DNA of 64,000 nt from Basidiobolus meristosporus CBS 931.73. Lineage: Eukaryota > Basidiobolomycota > Basidiobolomycetes > Basidiobolales > Basidiobolaceae. The stretch lies in the NCBI GenBank assembly GCA_002104905.1, contig MCFE01000166.1, forward strand, positions 1 through 64,000, given 5' to 3'. A program made the position numbers and the translations under genes. Positions 1 to 11,803 of this stretch are shown here, one piece after another; the first letter of the stretch is position 1, and each line of letters starts with the position of its first letter. The notes under the pieces are model-generated. The model was given only the letters and a program-made list of their open reading frames with translations, searched no databases and was not told the origin of the DNA.

Positions 1-115
1 CTCAAGGAAAGTATATTAGATACTTATTGATAGTGGATATTTGCCCATTTGATTGGTGCAGGATGAAGTGTGCCATTAGTAGAATATTGCATTAACTACA
101 TAGGGCGATGGCGGC

Positions 116-1615
116 TCAGAGAGGGAAGCTTGGACCAACATCAGTAGTGGTTAATGGGGTTCTCTTTACACGAGCGTTGGAGAGCTCATCCGCACCGATG
201 TCTGGCTTGCCATCGTCACGTGGTTGTCCTTGTATATCATCGTTGACATTGAAGGTGGTGGTTACTGCAGTGCTGTTGACTGCTGGGCTGCTTGCGGTAA
301 GCAGATAGTTGCCATTAAGCTTGAAATCGGCCACAGCAACAAAGCCATCAGAAGGAACGTCCTTGGTAGTCTTCAGGACCAGATTAGCTGAATAAGTGGT
401 CTTTGATTGCTTGGTCAACTTTAAAACAGCGCTGGCACCACCAAGAATGTTGTTGGCAATGGTGTTTTCTGATGGGAAGAGGGAGGCATCGGTTGGGTTT
501 TCATTCCAGGACATCTCGATTGGGGCGAACAGGGTGTTATGGATGCACTGGGCCTTGATGGCTGGACGATGGGTATCTCCACGCTTAGGACTCAACTGAG
601 AAAAGATTAGTGATCAATGTATTGGAGTGCTAGTATGTAGTGTATTTCCCACCATGAGAGCATTTTTATCAATGTTATAGATAAGGTTGTTCGAGACAGT
701 ATGGCCAGTACCGTGAAGGCGGATTCCTGCGGATCTTTTCTTGTTTTGGCCATCGATGGTGTTGCCGTAGACCTTACTGCTGTCAGTGTTTCTCAGCACG
801 ATTCCTCCTGCACTGTTGCGGATGGTGTTGTAGCGGATGGTTGCTCTGCTCGACTTGACTGAGATGATCTCTTCATCACCATCGCAAGCTTCGAACAAGT
901 TGTACTGGACATTAGCGCCTGCCTCTGGACCGTTGGGGAAATCGGGATGAGTGTTTCCAAGTGCAATGGCCTCGCCACCATTGGAAGAGGTGGGAACAAG
1001 ATCGTGGAAGTAGGAGCGGTCGATTTGCAGGTTGGTGGCAATGGGCTCGGTTTTGGAACCTCCATTGGAGGCCATGATTATTGGTGAACCTTGAGCCTTC
1101 TTGGGGCCAAAGTCGCAGCGATCAATTCGGACAGAGTCGGTGTTTGCCTTGATCACAAGCCAGTCATGGTTTCCTCCATCGGTAGGATCCCTGATTTTGA
1201 ATGAGGATCTTGTGATACGACAGCTCTGGCATCCGGTGATTTCAACTCGCTGAGCCGAGCCGTTAAAAGTGAAACCGTCAAGCACCACATACGCATTATC
1301 TCTGAGAGTAAATGTCTTGGTGAGCACTGCCTTCCCTACATTCTTAGCACGGATAACAATCGGGGCAGCTTGAGTTCCCTTGGCGTTGCGGATAGCAGTA
1401 ATTGCGCTGTAGTCGCCATCATTCAAAATAAAGCAGGAACCTGGTGCTGCTTTGGCCAACTGAGAGTTGAGATCATTGGCGTTGGCGATTGATACAGTTT
1501 TGACACATTCAGGCAATGGGTCATCCAAAACATCCCGCCTGGGAATAGCAGCGCTGGTAGAGGCAAAGACCGTGGCGAGTACGGTGCCGGCAAGAAGTGT
1601 AGACAAGTGAACCAT
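116..1615 (-). CDS. Secreted polysaccharide lyase, PL6 family (alginate lyase / chondroitinase B type), two exons
   Basis: Two exons: 1615-653 and 595-116, joined across a 57-bp phase-0 intron (652-596; GT donor at 652, CTCAG acceptor ending at 596). The product is about 480 aa. Residues 1-22 form a signal peptide (hydrophobic core, then ASTSA), so it should be secreted. The rest looks like a right-handed parallel beta-helix. The PL6 signature EIISVKSS gives a candidate catalytic Lys254, and GGIVLR gives Arg275. Their spacing of 21 residues equals that of the Lys/Arg pair known in chondroitinase B, and acidic residues before EIISVK fit the Ca-binding site. Exon 2 ends with a DIGADE motif common in this fold. 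PL6 enzymes cleave uronic-acid polymers such as alginate or dermatan sulfate by beta-elimination. The actual substrate is not deducible here. The donor GTGGGA is weak, so the exact junction is less certain than the family. Confidence 0.85.
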
Positions 1616-2674
1616 GAAGTGCTAACAATATGGTACTGGCGGTGGAATGGAGAATTGAATTCCTCATCGTTTCTTTTTATCTCATCAGTCGGAGTGGGCA
1701 TTTCCTGAATGGAGGGGACCACGCCTAAAATATCCGGTTTCAAGGAACACCACCCATTAAGCTAGGACGAATGAATTGCGTTGCAACATTAATGTCACGA
1801 AAGAGAAGAATACTAACTGGTCCAAGCTCTGCAATGCCCATTTATACTCTTGTACCACCTTCGATTAATCCAGGCTTATGTGTCTGTACAGGCCGCATAT
1901 CATTTATCTTCATGCGACTTTATTCGGGGCAACTGTTTGAGGCCGGGAACTTGGTATATTACGTCCACTTCTCTCAACCAAGGGGCCTTTTTATTAAACA
2001 TCAAATATACCATTGATTCCTCCACACTTACTTACACACACCCGGCTGAATGTTGAGGGCTAGGAAAATCCTTGAATATCGTGATGCTACAGTGGATCAG
2101 CTACTCGAAAATTGAATGCGACACGAGCGATGCCTACAAACCGCTTAATGCTACTGGTTGTATAATAAATAAATGTGTCTCACGATTTGTGTGACACCTA
2201 GCACATAAAGGTATGGAATATTGGATAACATCATATATTGAGTCGATGATCGGGCCACAATGGATGGATATTCGTCAGTCCTGATCCTATTCATGCATCT
2301 GAATGTGAGGCTATCGTTAATAAAGTTAATGCCATGTTTAGTTAAGCCTCTTCGCATCATCTTAATTATTAGTCTTTATGACCGGATTTTTCGGCTACTT
2401 CGTCAATGTTTCTGTTGGGATTTGTAGCACAAGCAGTAGACTTGGAATGAGTTACAGGATATGATTAGCATCAATATCTTGTAATATCGCGTAATATAAT
2501 TAACATTAATATCTTGTAATTTTCGCTTGAGCATCGCCTATCAATTACCATACTAGTCCACGGAGTAGGATTTCTCGGAAATGGTTGGTTTTAGATGCTC
2601 ACTGGTAGCTTAGCTTTATTATTACTATTGATTTAATGGCTCCACAGATAATTAAGCACGAACTACCCAAATTT

Positions 2675-2990
2675 TTGTAGGGATTTACTAAGAATATCAG
2701 GTACTCAGGACATGAAAACCGATAGACTATCTAAAGAGCCCCAAACTTTGCACACGTGCACTTGGGGTCTTTTTGAGCATATTCTTTGTGTTTCTTTTTG
2801 TCAATATCATGTAAAAGTGAAAGTATCACATTCGGATTTGGAATTGGAATACAATATGTAGAAGGTATACTTTTCACCTATTTGTTCAATGACTAGATGC
2901 GGAGCCACTGGGCTTCTAGTTAAGCCTTGTTAAGACTGACACCAGAATGCTCTGTTCAGCACTACAAGGTGATGTATGCAAACTCATTTA
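2675..2990 (-). repeat. Decayed solo LTR of the local copia family (reverse orientation)
   Basis: The string gggatttactaagaat, then a CCCCAAACTTTGCACAC-like block and a CATGTAAAAGTGAAAGTA-like block, occur in the same order as in the reverse complement of the copia LTRs near 36.4 kb. Identity is low and the ends are ill-defined. Confidence 0.55.
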
Positions 2991-3960
2991 TCTCTATGCC
3001 ACCATATATCCGCCAGACGTTTGACATAGAAGTCATACAAGTCAGACAGGTTCTTTTCGAGTAGCAAATATCTAGTTCTAAAGAGCCAAGGGTAGACTAA
3101 TTGTTGTTGGCATGTTACCTTGTTTGTCACCTATCACTACCTTAAGATCTAAACAAAGGCTAATTACGGGTGATACTATACAACCCATCTACAATTTGCC
3201 AGCTATGAGATGCATCAATAGCCATGATCTTTATGAATGAAATATCCAAGGGCCATGGTTCTTTGTATTAAAAATGACTAAATAGGAGCTACAAGGGAGA
3301 CAGTAATCAGTATCTGGGCAATATGCATCTGAGTGCATGCAGGGAACTATATGACACCTGTGAAATATATTAGAGTGTGGGCAATGGCAGCATAATGATT
3401 CTAGTACGATGAACGTCTAGATGTAGATTTGGCAATTAATACAAGAAATCCGTAGTCAACTAAAACTTGTATGTCACTAAAATCCTGCTTGCCACTTGAG
3501 CGTTATATGTTTCCAAAGTACAGTACGCATAAGATGTAAGACAAAGTCATTTCACATTAGGACACCCAGGTCAGCAAATAGGTCCAAAGGAGGATGGTTT
3601 GGCTTGCCAGGACAATGCAGCAATGTAGGTATGCTTTGGTTTATTTCATTTGTTTGGACATGTTCATTCAGTATTTAAAAAATCCACATTCAACAGTCAA
3701 ATTGATATTGTGTTCTTCTCCACATCCCAAGGGCATATATGATTTAAGCTCACTGCTGTAAGCTCTGTTTCTGTAGCTAAATACCTTCAATAGGTTGGTT
3801 GCAAGCCTCTGAGCTGTATTATTTCCTGCCCAGAATCTCTGTCAGGATTTGTCTGAACACTATAACCAAACTACTGGGAACTCAGAATAGGGCACTATCA
3901 GTACAGCCTTGTAATGCATCTATTGCCTAGACCCAGTGTTATTATGAATATCAAAGATAA

Positions 3961-4050
3961 ATTCAATACGCTAATTAGTGAAAGCCACATGGCCTACTTG
4001 CTCTCCTGATAACTACCAATTTCTCTAGGACTCTTACAGTAGCTATAGTG
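3961..4050 (-). repeat. Copia LTR end fragment
   Basis: ATTCAATACGCTAATTAG, then GTGAAAGCCACATGG and finally GACTCTTACA follow the order of the reversed LTR terminus (compare 37640-37740 and the complement of 39937-40020). Only about the terminal 90 bp is recognisable. Confidence 0.55.
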
Positions 4051-5718
4051 CTAGTCAAGTGGCAAATATGTTGTTACAGCCCCACAATAACATTATAACC
4101 ACTCTGACTCAAAGTAGTGATTAGAGCCTTTGTGCAGGGTATGGGGTTCATTTAGGCAGGTCTGAAATGGAGACCTTGGCTACATGCAATACTTCAAAGA
4201 ATTAGTGAATATCTTGCAAAACTACTTCTATGCGATCACTGAATTCTTATTAGGAAAGTGATAAGTTAAAGACTAATGAGTAATTGAGCTAGTAACTCTG
4301 AGTACCTGAATCAGAGAAGTACTGTTAATGCTGATATGCTCAATGGCATTCACCATATGCAAATAAAGTACTAAAATATCATATTGGTTAGTGCTGAGAT
4401 TTCTATTGAGCTCTTGTAATGGTTAAAAGTAGCAATTTGCTTATGCTGTAGCAAATTGGAATATATAGGGGTTATCAATCTTCCAAGACAGGACTTTTGC
4501 TGTTTCCAACAAATGTTGAACTAAGTATATGATTAATCAGGTGCTAGCCTTGATGATTTACAATAAAATATAGGTAGCTTGGAGTACCATGCAATATTAG
4601 AAATTAACCTGTCTGTGTATTGGATTCAGTAACAATATATAGCAATGAAGCTTTGCGCGAAGTCAGGGGCTCTTGAGATGAGTTTGTAAACTTCAACAAG
4701 CCACAGAGCTTAGCACTACAGGGATTTAGTTATTATTGCATCAAGTAAACCATGAGTTGAAAACTTGCGATCTAGTAAATGATCTAATTGAAACTTTAAC
4801 TATTGCCTTTGAAGTCAACCCAAACAATATTCACCACTTCATCATCCCTATTGAGCGAGCACCAAGACTTCTGGCAACTCCTTGCAGCTATACTTTCACC
4901 ACAATAGGTATTCAGAGGTTTTTCAGTCAGTAACCATAGTAGCATTGTCTTCTAAACTTGAAAGACTGGCTTGGCGTTATATCGCAATATACATATACAA
5001 TTCAGGTGCTTAACCAGTTAATTGCCACAATAACTTCCCTCTGTGAAGTGGGAGATATGACCTATAATAGCACTACCCATTACGCCTGGAGGCACATACA
5101 AATCAGCAACAATTAAAAAGCTCTGAAACGCTGATACGTTAGTGTGCTATTTTTCTCCTGAAAAGCTAGTGGTTTAAGGAACGGTCTTCTGGTGTGCCGC
5201 AAATGACAAGTTGGGAAATAAAATCAGCCACCACCGCTATTTTTCTGGGATCAACACCATACTATTGCCTTTTACGGGATGTCAGTGAGATGAACACGGA
5301 GCGTAGTGCCCAAGTTCGAATTGCTTGTGAGGCTTCGCTTATGGGTATTAGCCTAAGTAATCTAGCGTTCCACCTAGTCTACCGCTCCTTCTTCTGCGCC
5401 CAATTAGTGAAAATTACCACCAAATCTCTAAAAATATCCTCTAAGATGGAAGCAGTATTTGGTTACACTTCCCAATAAATTCCCCAGTAAATTCAATTAG
5501 ATTGTTGTACTTCCATGAACGGCGCCAATCGACGTGAACTACAATTGATTGGCTTGTCACTAAGGTTAATATTCCATCAGCTGCTTTGCATTTGGTGTCT
5601 GCAAACTTCACTTCACTCTGCTCAACTCAAACTCATATTTGTTTTTCTGAGGTTCTTATTCCATATAGATTTCCCACCCTTGACACAACTCCGTTGTTCT
5701 GGAAAGCAAGCGACTGCC

Positions 5719-7620
5719 ATGTCCAATTTACCTAGTCACTCCAAAGACACCCGAGGAAGCCCTTACTTGCGGGTATTTAACCCAAAGATCCTACTTCGTC
5801 GTCGCTTCTTGGCATTTGTAATATTTTCCATACTATGTATACTTTTAATTTATCGAAACGACAACTCCTCTTTTGGGAGCTCTCCCTCCGAAAACCCCGT
5901 AGCAAAGGAGGTTGAGAAGACGGGAGAAAACTCTTACCCGTTGAGCACCGAATCCAAACTGGTAAATCCAGCCGACAAGCTCTATGAGAGTGCTGAACAC
6001 AAAGCACTTACTTTGGAGAGGCAGAAAAGAATCAAGAGCGATATGCTATCTACTTGGACAGTATACTTCAAAAACACCTTTGGTCAAGACGAGATCAATC
6101 CCAGCACAAAAGAAGGCAGACAGAGCCATAATGGTTGGGGTGTTACGGTTGTCGACTCGTTAGATACCTTACTGGTACTATCTTCCCAGTATGACTACAT
6201 TCAGGCCAAACAGCATATCAAGAATATGACTTTCCCTGACAGCAGCGAACTGTCCCTTTTCGAAACCACCCGTCGATATGCAGGAGGTCTACTAGGAGCT
6301 TATGACCTCATGCAAGATGCAATCATGATTGAGAAAGTCAACGAACTTGGAAAAATCCTAGTACAGGCGTTCGACTCGCCCTCTGGAATCCCCTACACCA
6401 CCATAAACCTAATGTCACGGAAGGCAACCCCAACAAACAGCACCGAAGGCTCGTTGTTAGGAGAGATTGGCGGAATACAAATCGAATTCAAGAGGCTAGC
6501 TCAAGTCACAGGAAATCGCAACTTTCTTGAACAATCCAAGAATGTCATCAGCCTTATTAGACAGCAGCCTACCCGGATTCCAGGGCTGTATCCCCAATCC
6601 ATTGACCCTAGCACCGGGGAATTTCAAAGCCAGGTTGTTTCTCTGGAAAAGAGAGGCCATCTGTTCTATGACACTCTACTGAAGCAATTCCTGTTCTCCC
6701 TGAATATGATGGACCAATACCGCGATATGTGTAAGTTTCTTGAATCTTCCTCCATCACGAACAGCGCCTAACCATACTTCGCAGACGAGCAATCCATGGA
6801 CTCCCTCCACGAGCATTTGATCTACCGAGACGCTCAAGGGAGAACCTTTTTGTCGAGTCTCGACGAGGATGGAAGCCAGATGCATACCATGAATCATGAG
6901 GCGTGCGCGGTTCCAGGAATGCTTGCTCTTGGAGCGCATACCTTGAAACGCACAAAGGATCTTCAAGTTGCACAGGAGCTGATGCAAACCTGTATCGATA
7001 TGGCTGATGCAACCACTACTGGCCTGCCCCCGAGTAGAATTCGCTGGGCACCTGAACACCCATCCGATACGCTAACTCTGGAGCAAAGAAGTCAGCTGCA
7101 TACACTGGGCTTTTACCTTACAGAGAAGGAATACCAGTTATGGCCCGGTAAGTGAAACGACCACTGCTACTGTGATTCGCAGAGCCAATACTGATAGGAC
7201 CCATCAGAAATGACCGAGAGCCTGTTCCTGTTGTATCGTGTTACTTCAGATCGAAAGTATCAAGAAGCTGGTTGGAAGTTCTATTTGGTAATGGTCCCCA
7301 AGTTCGATTGAGATAATCGGAAATCCAGCTGACATTGGATTTCCTTGATCTAGGCTCTTCAGAAGTATTGTAAAGCCAAATATGGCTTCAGCGGACTGAC
7401 GGATACCAACGACGAGCTCTCTAAAGACAACCGAATGGAAAGGTAAGCACCACACATCCCGGCCCACTCTCCCGCTCATACTCATCGAGCTCTCTCCAGC
7501 CAATTCCTTGCGAAAACCATGAAATACTTGTATCTGCTGTTTACTCCCAATGACTTCTTACCTATTGACGAGTATTTGTTTACTTCTGGCGGACATATCA
7601 TCCGGATACCTAGAACATAA
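5719..7620 (+). CDS. GH47 family alpha-1,2-mannosidase-like type II membrane protein, five exons, active site altered
   Basis: Exons 5719-6730, 6785-7147, 7208-7287, 7354-7442 and 7500-7620 join in frame to about 554 aa. All introns are 54-66 bp with GT..AG ends. I chose the ATG at 5719 because it places a membrane anchor (about residues 34-47, FLAFVIFSILCILLIY) after a basic stretch, the ER/Golgi type II layout of class I mannosidases, which trim Man9 N-glycans. Family landmarks kept: LFETTRRY (acid Glu plus Arg), the HEACAVPGML block, PEMTESLF and MKYLYLLF. Compared with the known ER mannosidase I active site, several residues differ. The catalytic Asp before SYYEYLLK is His (RGHLFYDTLLK). 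The Arg of RPE is Trp (LWPE). The Glu of GETLKY is Lys (AKTMKY). The terminal NTEAH is TSGGH. Folding residues look intact, so this may be a lectin-like or inactive paralogue. Confidence 0.85.
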
Positions 7621-7885
7621 GTGAGAGCAAAATGGATTTTCATTTCAAAACACCCCCCATTCGTACCTGCTGGGACGGGCTAAATGCAGCATGCACACAA
7701 TAAATCATCTAGAGACCACGATCGGAATTCAGTTTATTTACAGCTTAGACAGACATTCAATGATTAATTCAATACGTTAAAATAAAGTCCATGTGTGTGT
7801 TGAAAGAAATCTCGTCTAAGTGGATGCCTATGTATGTGTGCATATATATGTATAGAGTAAGAACACTCAGAGCTTGGTAAAGAAT

Positions 7886-8554
7886 TCATTCAGTGACGTT
7901 CGATACATCGCTACTTTTCAAAAGACTGGGATTCTTTTCCAGGAGCAATGAGCGCAGCCACTCTACTTCCTTCTCCAGCTCCTTAACCTTGTTCTCTAGC
8001 GACTCCGCCTTAGCGGTCATTTCCTGGGCAGTGCTCTCCAGGACCTGCTCGCGAAGCTTCTTCTTGATTCTGAATCTTGCCGAAGCCGCGGTATTGCGTC
8101 GGCGTTTGTCCTCTTCGGCACTGATATCGGCGGGCTTCTTTGCATCTGATTGCTTCCGCTTGTTGGAGGCCGGCTTGGTCTCGGGCTCTATGGGGGAGGT
8201 GCTGTTCTGGAACGAGTATTGGGAATTTGCTTGGGTTGGTGGAGAGGTAGCGTTCACCGGAAACGCAGGATGTGGTGAGATAAGGCCTGGGAATTGAGTG
8301 TTTTCAGTGAAGAAGTTTAGCTCGGGGGAGATGCCTGGAGTGTTGACCGGGGGAGTGTGCATATTCAAAATAAATGGGTCAAATGACGAGGAGATCATTT
8401 GGTTCTCAGGGGCGGCTTGGGAGTCGTAGGTGAATTGAGCAGTACTCCAAAGGTTCAGCTCGTCCTTGACCAGCTTGCTCCCAGCTTCAGTAGTGTTCTC
8501 ACTGAGATTGAAATCATATGGAGCAATGAAGTCGAAAGGGTTGAATCCTGACAT
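7886..8554 (-). CDS. bZIP transcription factor with CYS3/MetR-type basic region
   Basis: 222 aa from the ATG at 8554. An upstream in-frame extension to 8665 exists but is hydrophobic and unlike a factor N-terminus, so I prefer the inner start before SGFNPFDF. Residues 1-130 are Ser/Pro/Asn-rich (activation-like). Residues about 148-166 are the basic region EEDKRRRNTAASARFRIKKK, with the N-x-A-A-S-A-R DNA-contact signature of fungal CYS3/MetR/Zip1 sulfur and stress regulators. A leucine zipper with heptads (LEN.VKELEKEVEWLRSLL) covers about 170-205. A role in sulfur assimilation is inferred from the basic region only. It is the only regulator beside the CBM19 array, which begins 1.2 kb away on the same strand. 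Confidence 0.88.
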   Translation of the reverse strand: MSGFNPFDFIAPYDFNLSENTTEAGSKLVKDELNLWSTAQFTYDSQAAPENQMISSSFDPFILNMHTPPVNTPGISPELNFFTENTQFPGLISPHPAFPVNATSPPTQANSQYSFQNSTSPIEPETKPASNKRKQSDAKKPADISAEEDKRRRNTAASARFRIKKKLREQVLESTAQEMTAKAESLENKVKELEKEVEWLRSLLLEKNPSLLKSSDVSNVTE

Positions 8555-8759
8555 GGTTGTGAAGATCGGGTAGCAGTAATCTATCTGGACAATTCCATAA
8601 ACTAAGAGGAGGTTCAAAAGTGGGTTTTGAGGAGAAGGGGCGGTGGAAATATATATTTTTTGCAAAAATCCAGATGAGATTCTGATCTGGCACCTGATTC
8701 AGAGTTTGATTACTAATTGCAAGTTCACCGCACATCATCGCTCAGTATTGAATGCCTTT

Positions 8760-9680
8760 CTTATTTAGCCGACTGGGCAAATGAGTGTTCTGGAAACAGC
8801 GTGACTCATTGATCCTCTACGAGATTTCATGCCGTATTAGGATACGTAGCCAAGGCCATCCAAGGAACTTTATGCTTAACGATAATCAGCGCAACCAATG
8901 GGGACGGCGAAGGGATACCTTGATTATCACTCCATACGCCAATCAAGCGAGCGTGATAGCCAAAATCAGCATTTCCCCGCAAGATCAAGCTTTATTGCCA
9001 ACAATTCGGATAAAAAGAATTAGCTGAATGGTGAGCAGGGTCCAATCAGGTACTGGAAAGCCTCTGACATCTGCGAAATCTACCAGATAAGCCTTTCATC
9101 AAGACACGGTCCCGAAATTGTCTAGTGAGATCCTCTTATCATTCCCATCAAACACTGATGTTGAACCGGATTTTACTTGCCACAGTGGTTTTGGTCCTTC
9201 TCCGCGTGGTTGATTTGTAGCTTCCAATTCATCTAATCAACCTTCATATGATCGTGCTAGCGAACTAGTGTTACCCGTCGGAAATCATGGAGATGCGATG
9301 GTTTATTTTACACTAAATCTAACCTAATCCATGCTGCAATACTAGACATCCCGATCTTTCTGCTTGCGCTGTTCTACAATCATCACCGGCTTGGGGTGAT
9401 TTTTACTTTATCCGATAAATACTGTTTACATTTATACATGAATAGCAATATGAATATCAAGGATTGTGGAGTGACACGACGAGTTTATCTTCATTGCCCA
9501 ATCGATATTTAGCCGGCAACTATGAATGCCACTATTGTTATGACGTTTCCCCCTGAAAGCTGTAAAGCGTGGCCCGGATAGCCAGCCGACACAAACAGTA
9601 TGATATGATGCAAAGCAGGTTTAACAAGGTAAATTCACAGAACATTTTATTTTCAGAAGGTGTGTTGACCCGTCATCACA
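8760..9680. other. Intergenic region between bZIP gene and CBM19 array
   Basis: About 0.9 kb with no convincing ORF, RNA gene or repeat that I can recognise. Confidence 0.5.
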
Positions 9681-9761
9681 TGATTTTTGGAATCGGCCTG
9701 TACCAGTTGGGCTGTACCAGTTGGCCACATTCAAATACCTGTTGAATGTGCGCGCTCAAAG

Positions 9762-10250
9762 TTACTCAGAGGAGTTTCCACTGCTGGGCCAGTCACAGGC
9801 AATACCGTTTCCTTCGGTTGGCTTACAGATGGTTCCCTGAGCACAGGAATTTTGGGTCCATTTTCCAAAGACACACCATTGGAATTCAGGTGAGCTGTCA
9901 CCAGTGCACTGATAGTAACCATCCTGACATTCTCCGGTTCCCTCAGTGGGAATCGGGGCGACCGAGCTTCTTGAGCCACTAGGGTTAGGAACGACTGTTG
10001 ATTCATTTGGGCCAGGTATAGGTGTACCGGTGGCAGTAGGAGACGCTATGCTAGAAGTGGGAGCAACAGATGATGGCTTGTCACTTGGCGCACCCAGATC
10101 CGCAGAGGGGGCACTTGAGGGTTCAGCGGATGCTACATCGGTAACGGTGGGAAGGGCAACAGACTCGACGGCTGAACTATCTTGGGCTATCGCCTGTACA
10201 GCGAAGAGAGCGAGAAGACCGAAAAGAGTGGTAGAGGATTGGAATTTCAT
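9762..10250 (-). CDS. G1: secreted CBM19-type chitin-binding protein (paralogue 1)
   Basis: 162 aa, single exon. Residues 1-22 form a signal peptide (FGLLALFAVQAIAQ). Residues about 23-107 are a Ser/Thr/Pro/Ala-rich linker, expected to be O-glycosylated. The C-terminal roughly 50 residues carry six cysteines in the pattern C-x6-C-x10-C-x8-C-x5-C-x9-C with CQDGYYQC, FQWCVFGKW, CAQGT and CDWP, matching the CBM19 module known from fungal chitinases. There is no catalytic domain, so the likely role is chitin or wall binding, or masking, outside the cell. A TATA-like TTTATA lies at 10317-10322, about 67 bp upstream of the ATG. It is the leftmost member of the array and lacks the TTACRTCA octamer found upstream of most others. 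Confidence 0.85.
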   Translation of the reverse strand: MKFQSSTTLFGLLALFAVQAIAQDSSAVESVALPTVTDVASAEPSSAPSADLGAPSDKPSSVAPTSSIASPTATGTPIPGPNESTVVPNPSGSRSSVAPIPTEGTGECQDGYYQCTGDSSPEFQWCVFGKWTQNSCAQGTICKPTEGNGIACDWPSSGNSSE

Positions 10251-10756
10251 TTTGTTGCTTGCTTGGCTAATTGAATACTATGTTGCTGATACTCTGAGCT
10301 AGCACAGATAGTGGGATTTTATACACAAGTTATGAACAGCAATTGCCACCTAGGTTTCTAGCTGTGACTCTCCAATGTTCACATATGGAAACTCATAAAC
10401 CCAATTCCATATATTCCCGATTGATCTGAGATATTAGGATTTCCACATATATACGTACCCAGGCCTGTATAAGGGCGATGGAGAACCATTGTTCCGATGA
10501 TTCGTTGTTAAATATAGGTTGGTTTAGACTGACTTATACTTCCCAAGCAAACCACCTCGATGAGTAGTTGCTGAATACAGTATCAGCGTAATCAGGTACC
10601 GATCCTGATGATTATCACAAATCAAAGAGGATAGCAAATACACTTGATTAAGTAGGGAGCGGGAAAGGGGGTTTAGTATTTTATTCACTACGTATATCTG
10701 ATCAGGTCCTAGCTGAATTGATTTGACAATAATTTAGTTTTGGTTCTCCATACTGG

Positions 10757-11160
10757 GTCATTGGGTTTACTCGTTTCTATTGGGTCAGTCACAGGCGATG
10801 CTATTTCCTTCTATAGCCTCCCTGTGTACATGTGTTTTGCATCCACTCTCTGGTAGCACACCTCGACTGTACATTTATATTACCCTTCTGGGCATGAGCC
10901 ATGACCCGTGTGGGTAGGTCAATTGGCTGGGGATACTCGGACACTATAGTGGAGCCATTCTGATTGGCAGCTGGACTGTTCGAATTGGGTGGGCTCTCAA
11001 ACCATTGTGATTAGCACATTCCCGTTGGGTGATGGGACCTTCGCCGGCTGAAGAGTCTTGCGCAATCAGCTGTACCGGAAAGGCGGCCAAGATGTGGGCT
11101 CACATGTTGGGAATCTTTTTGGGAGGGGTTTCGACTCCTACTGTCATAAGTAAACGATTG
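10757..11160 (-). pseudogene. Decayed CBM19 paralogue (psi-1)
   Basis: Reading leftward on the minus strand, a signal-peptide relic (AAFPVQLIAQDSSA) is followed by a linker relic broken by stops. A C-terminal relic follows in which the pieces around the WC..G and the terminal AIEGNSIACDW box are still recognisable, but the frame is shifted and several cysteines are lost. Its upstream DNA (11290-11330) keeps the family promoter block TTACATCAGAGTT. It lies between G1 and G2. Confidence 0.65.
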
Positions 11161-11295
11161 GACTGGCTATCCATGGGGAATGATTCGGGACTAAGGGCTA
11201 GAATTGGGGAGTATTTTTGAGGAAAGTCACATACACTAGCCGTAATTAAATCTGCATTCCCATAACCCAAGTAAGTCTCAGATAGGTGACCTTAA

Positions 11296-11303
11296 TTACA
11301 TCA
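11296..11303 (-). promoter_or_regulatory. bZIP-type octamer TTACATCA upstream of psi-1
   Basis: Same octamer and same TCAGAGTT-type flank as upstream of G3-G5, G7 and G8. Likely a relic of the family promoter. Confidence 0.4.
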
Positions 11304-11803
11304 GAGTTGTTTCTATTAGGCCTCTGTCACCATGCTGCCTTGGGTTTCAACCTAATCACGGGTTTTCCATTGCAAACAACCTTCTCTACCCCGACCATCT
11401 CTGTACTGGGAATAAACAGGAACTCATCTCTTTCGTGGCCATTGGGCAACTTTGGTTGTGTTGGTGGGTTTTTGAAGCTGGCAAACCGGTGCTTGCAAAT
11501 TGGAGGAATTCAGTGGAAATTAACCAACATCAGGCTACTGATCCAGTAATGGCCATATTAGTATAGAAATGTACTAGGGATTTATAGGCTTGAGTCGATA
11601 CATATACATTTGATACAGATCGCTGGGTGCAACCACGCTAGTTGGCTTACCAAATGATAAGGGAACTGATAAATAAATAATATATCAATCTATGGTTCAG
11701 TACGTTTCGATGGGTAAATATCATTTATTTGCAATCGGTATACCTAGTTGGAGAATGATGGTTAAGCTTGGGTTAAACTGCTGATACTGCTAGTCTGACT
11801 GAA

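Larger units (their letters stand above)
1744..5500. other. Gene-poor AT-rich stretch with decayed transposon pieces
   Basis: No convincing protein gene. Open frames are short and low-complexity (for example 5194-5478 +), with no recognisable domain. At least two blocks resemble the copia-family LTR that is abundant after 34 kb (about 2675-2990 and 3961-4050, both reversed). The rest holds nothing I can identify. Confidence 0.6.

Noticed and set aside
5194-5478. 94-codon plus-strand ORF upstream of the GH47 gene
   Set aside because: No domain, no clear promoter, and its composition resembles chance translation. It could be leader sequence of the mannosidase transcript.
7893-8297. 134-codon plus-strand ORF opposite the bZIP gene
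   Set aside because: It is the complement of the bZIP coding region; the minus strand has a full basic region and zipper.
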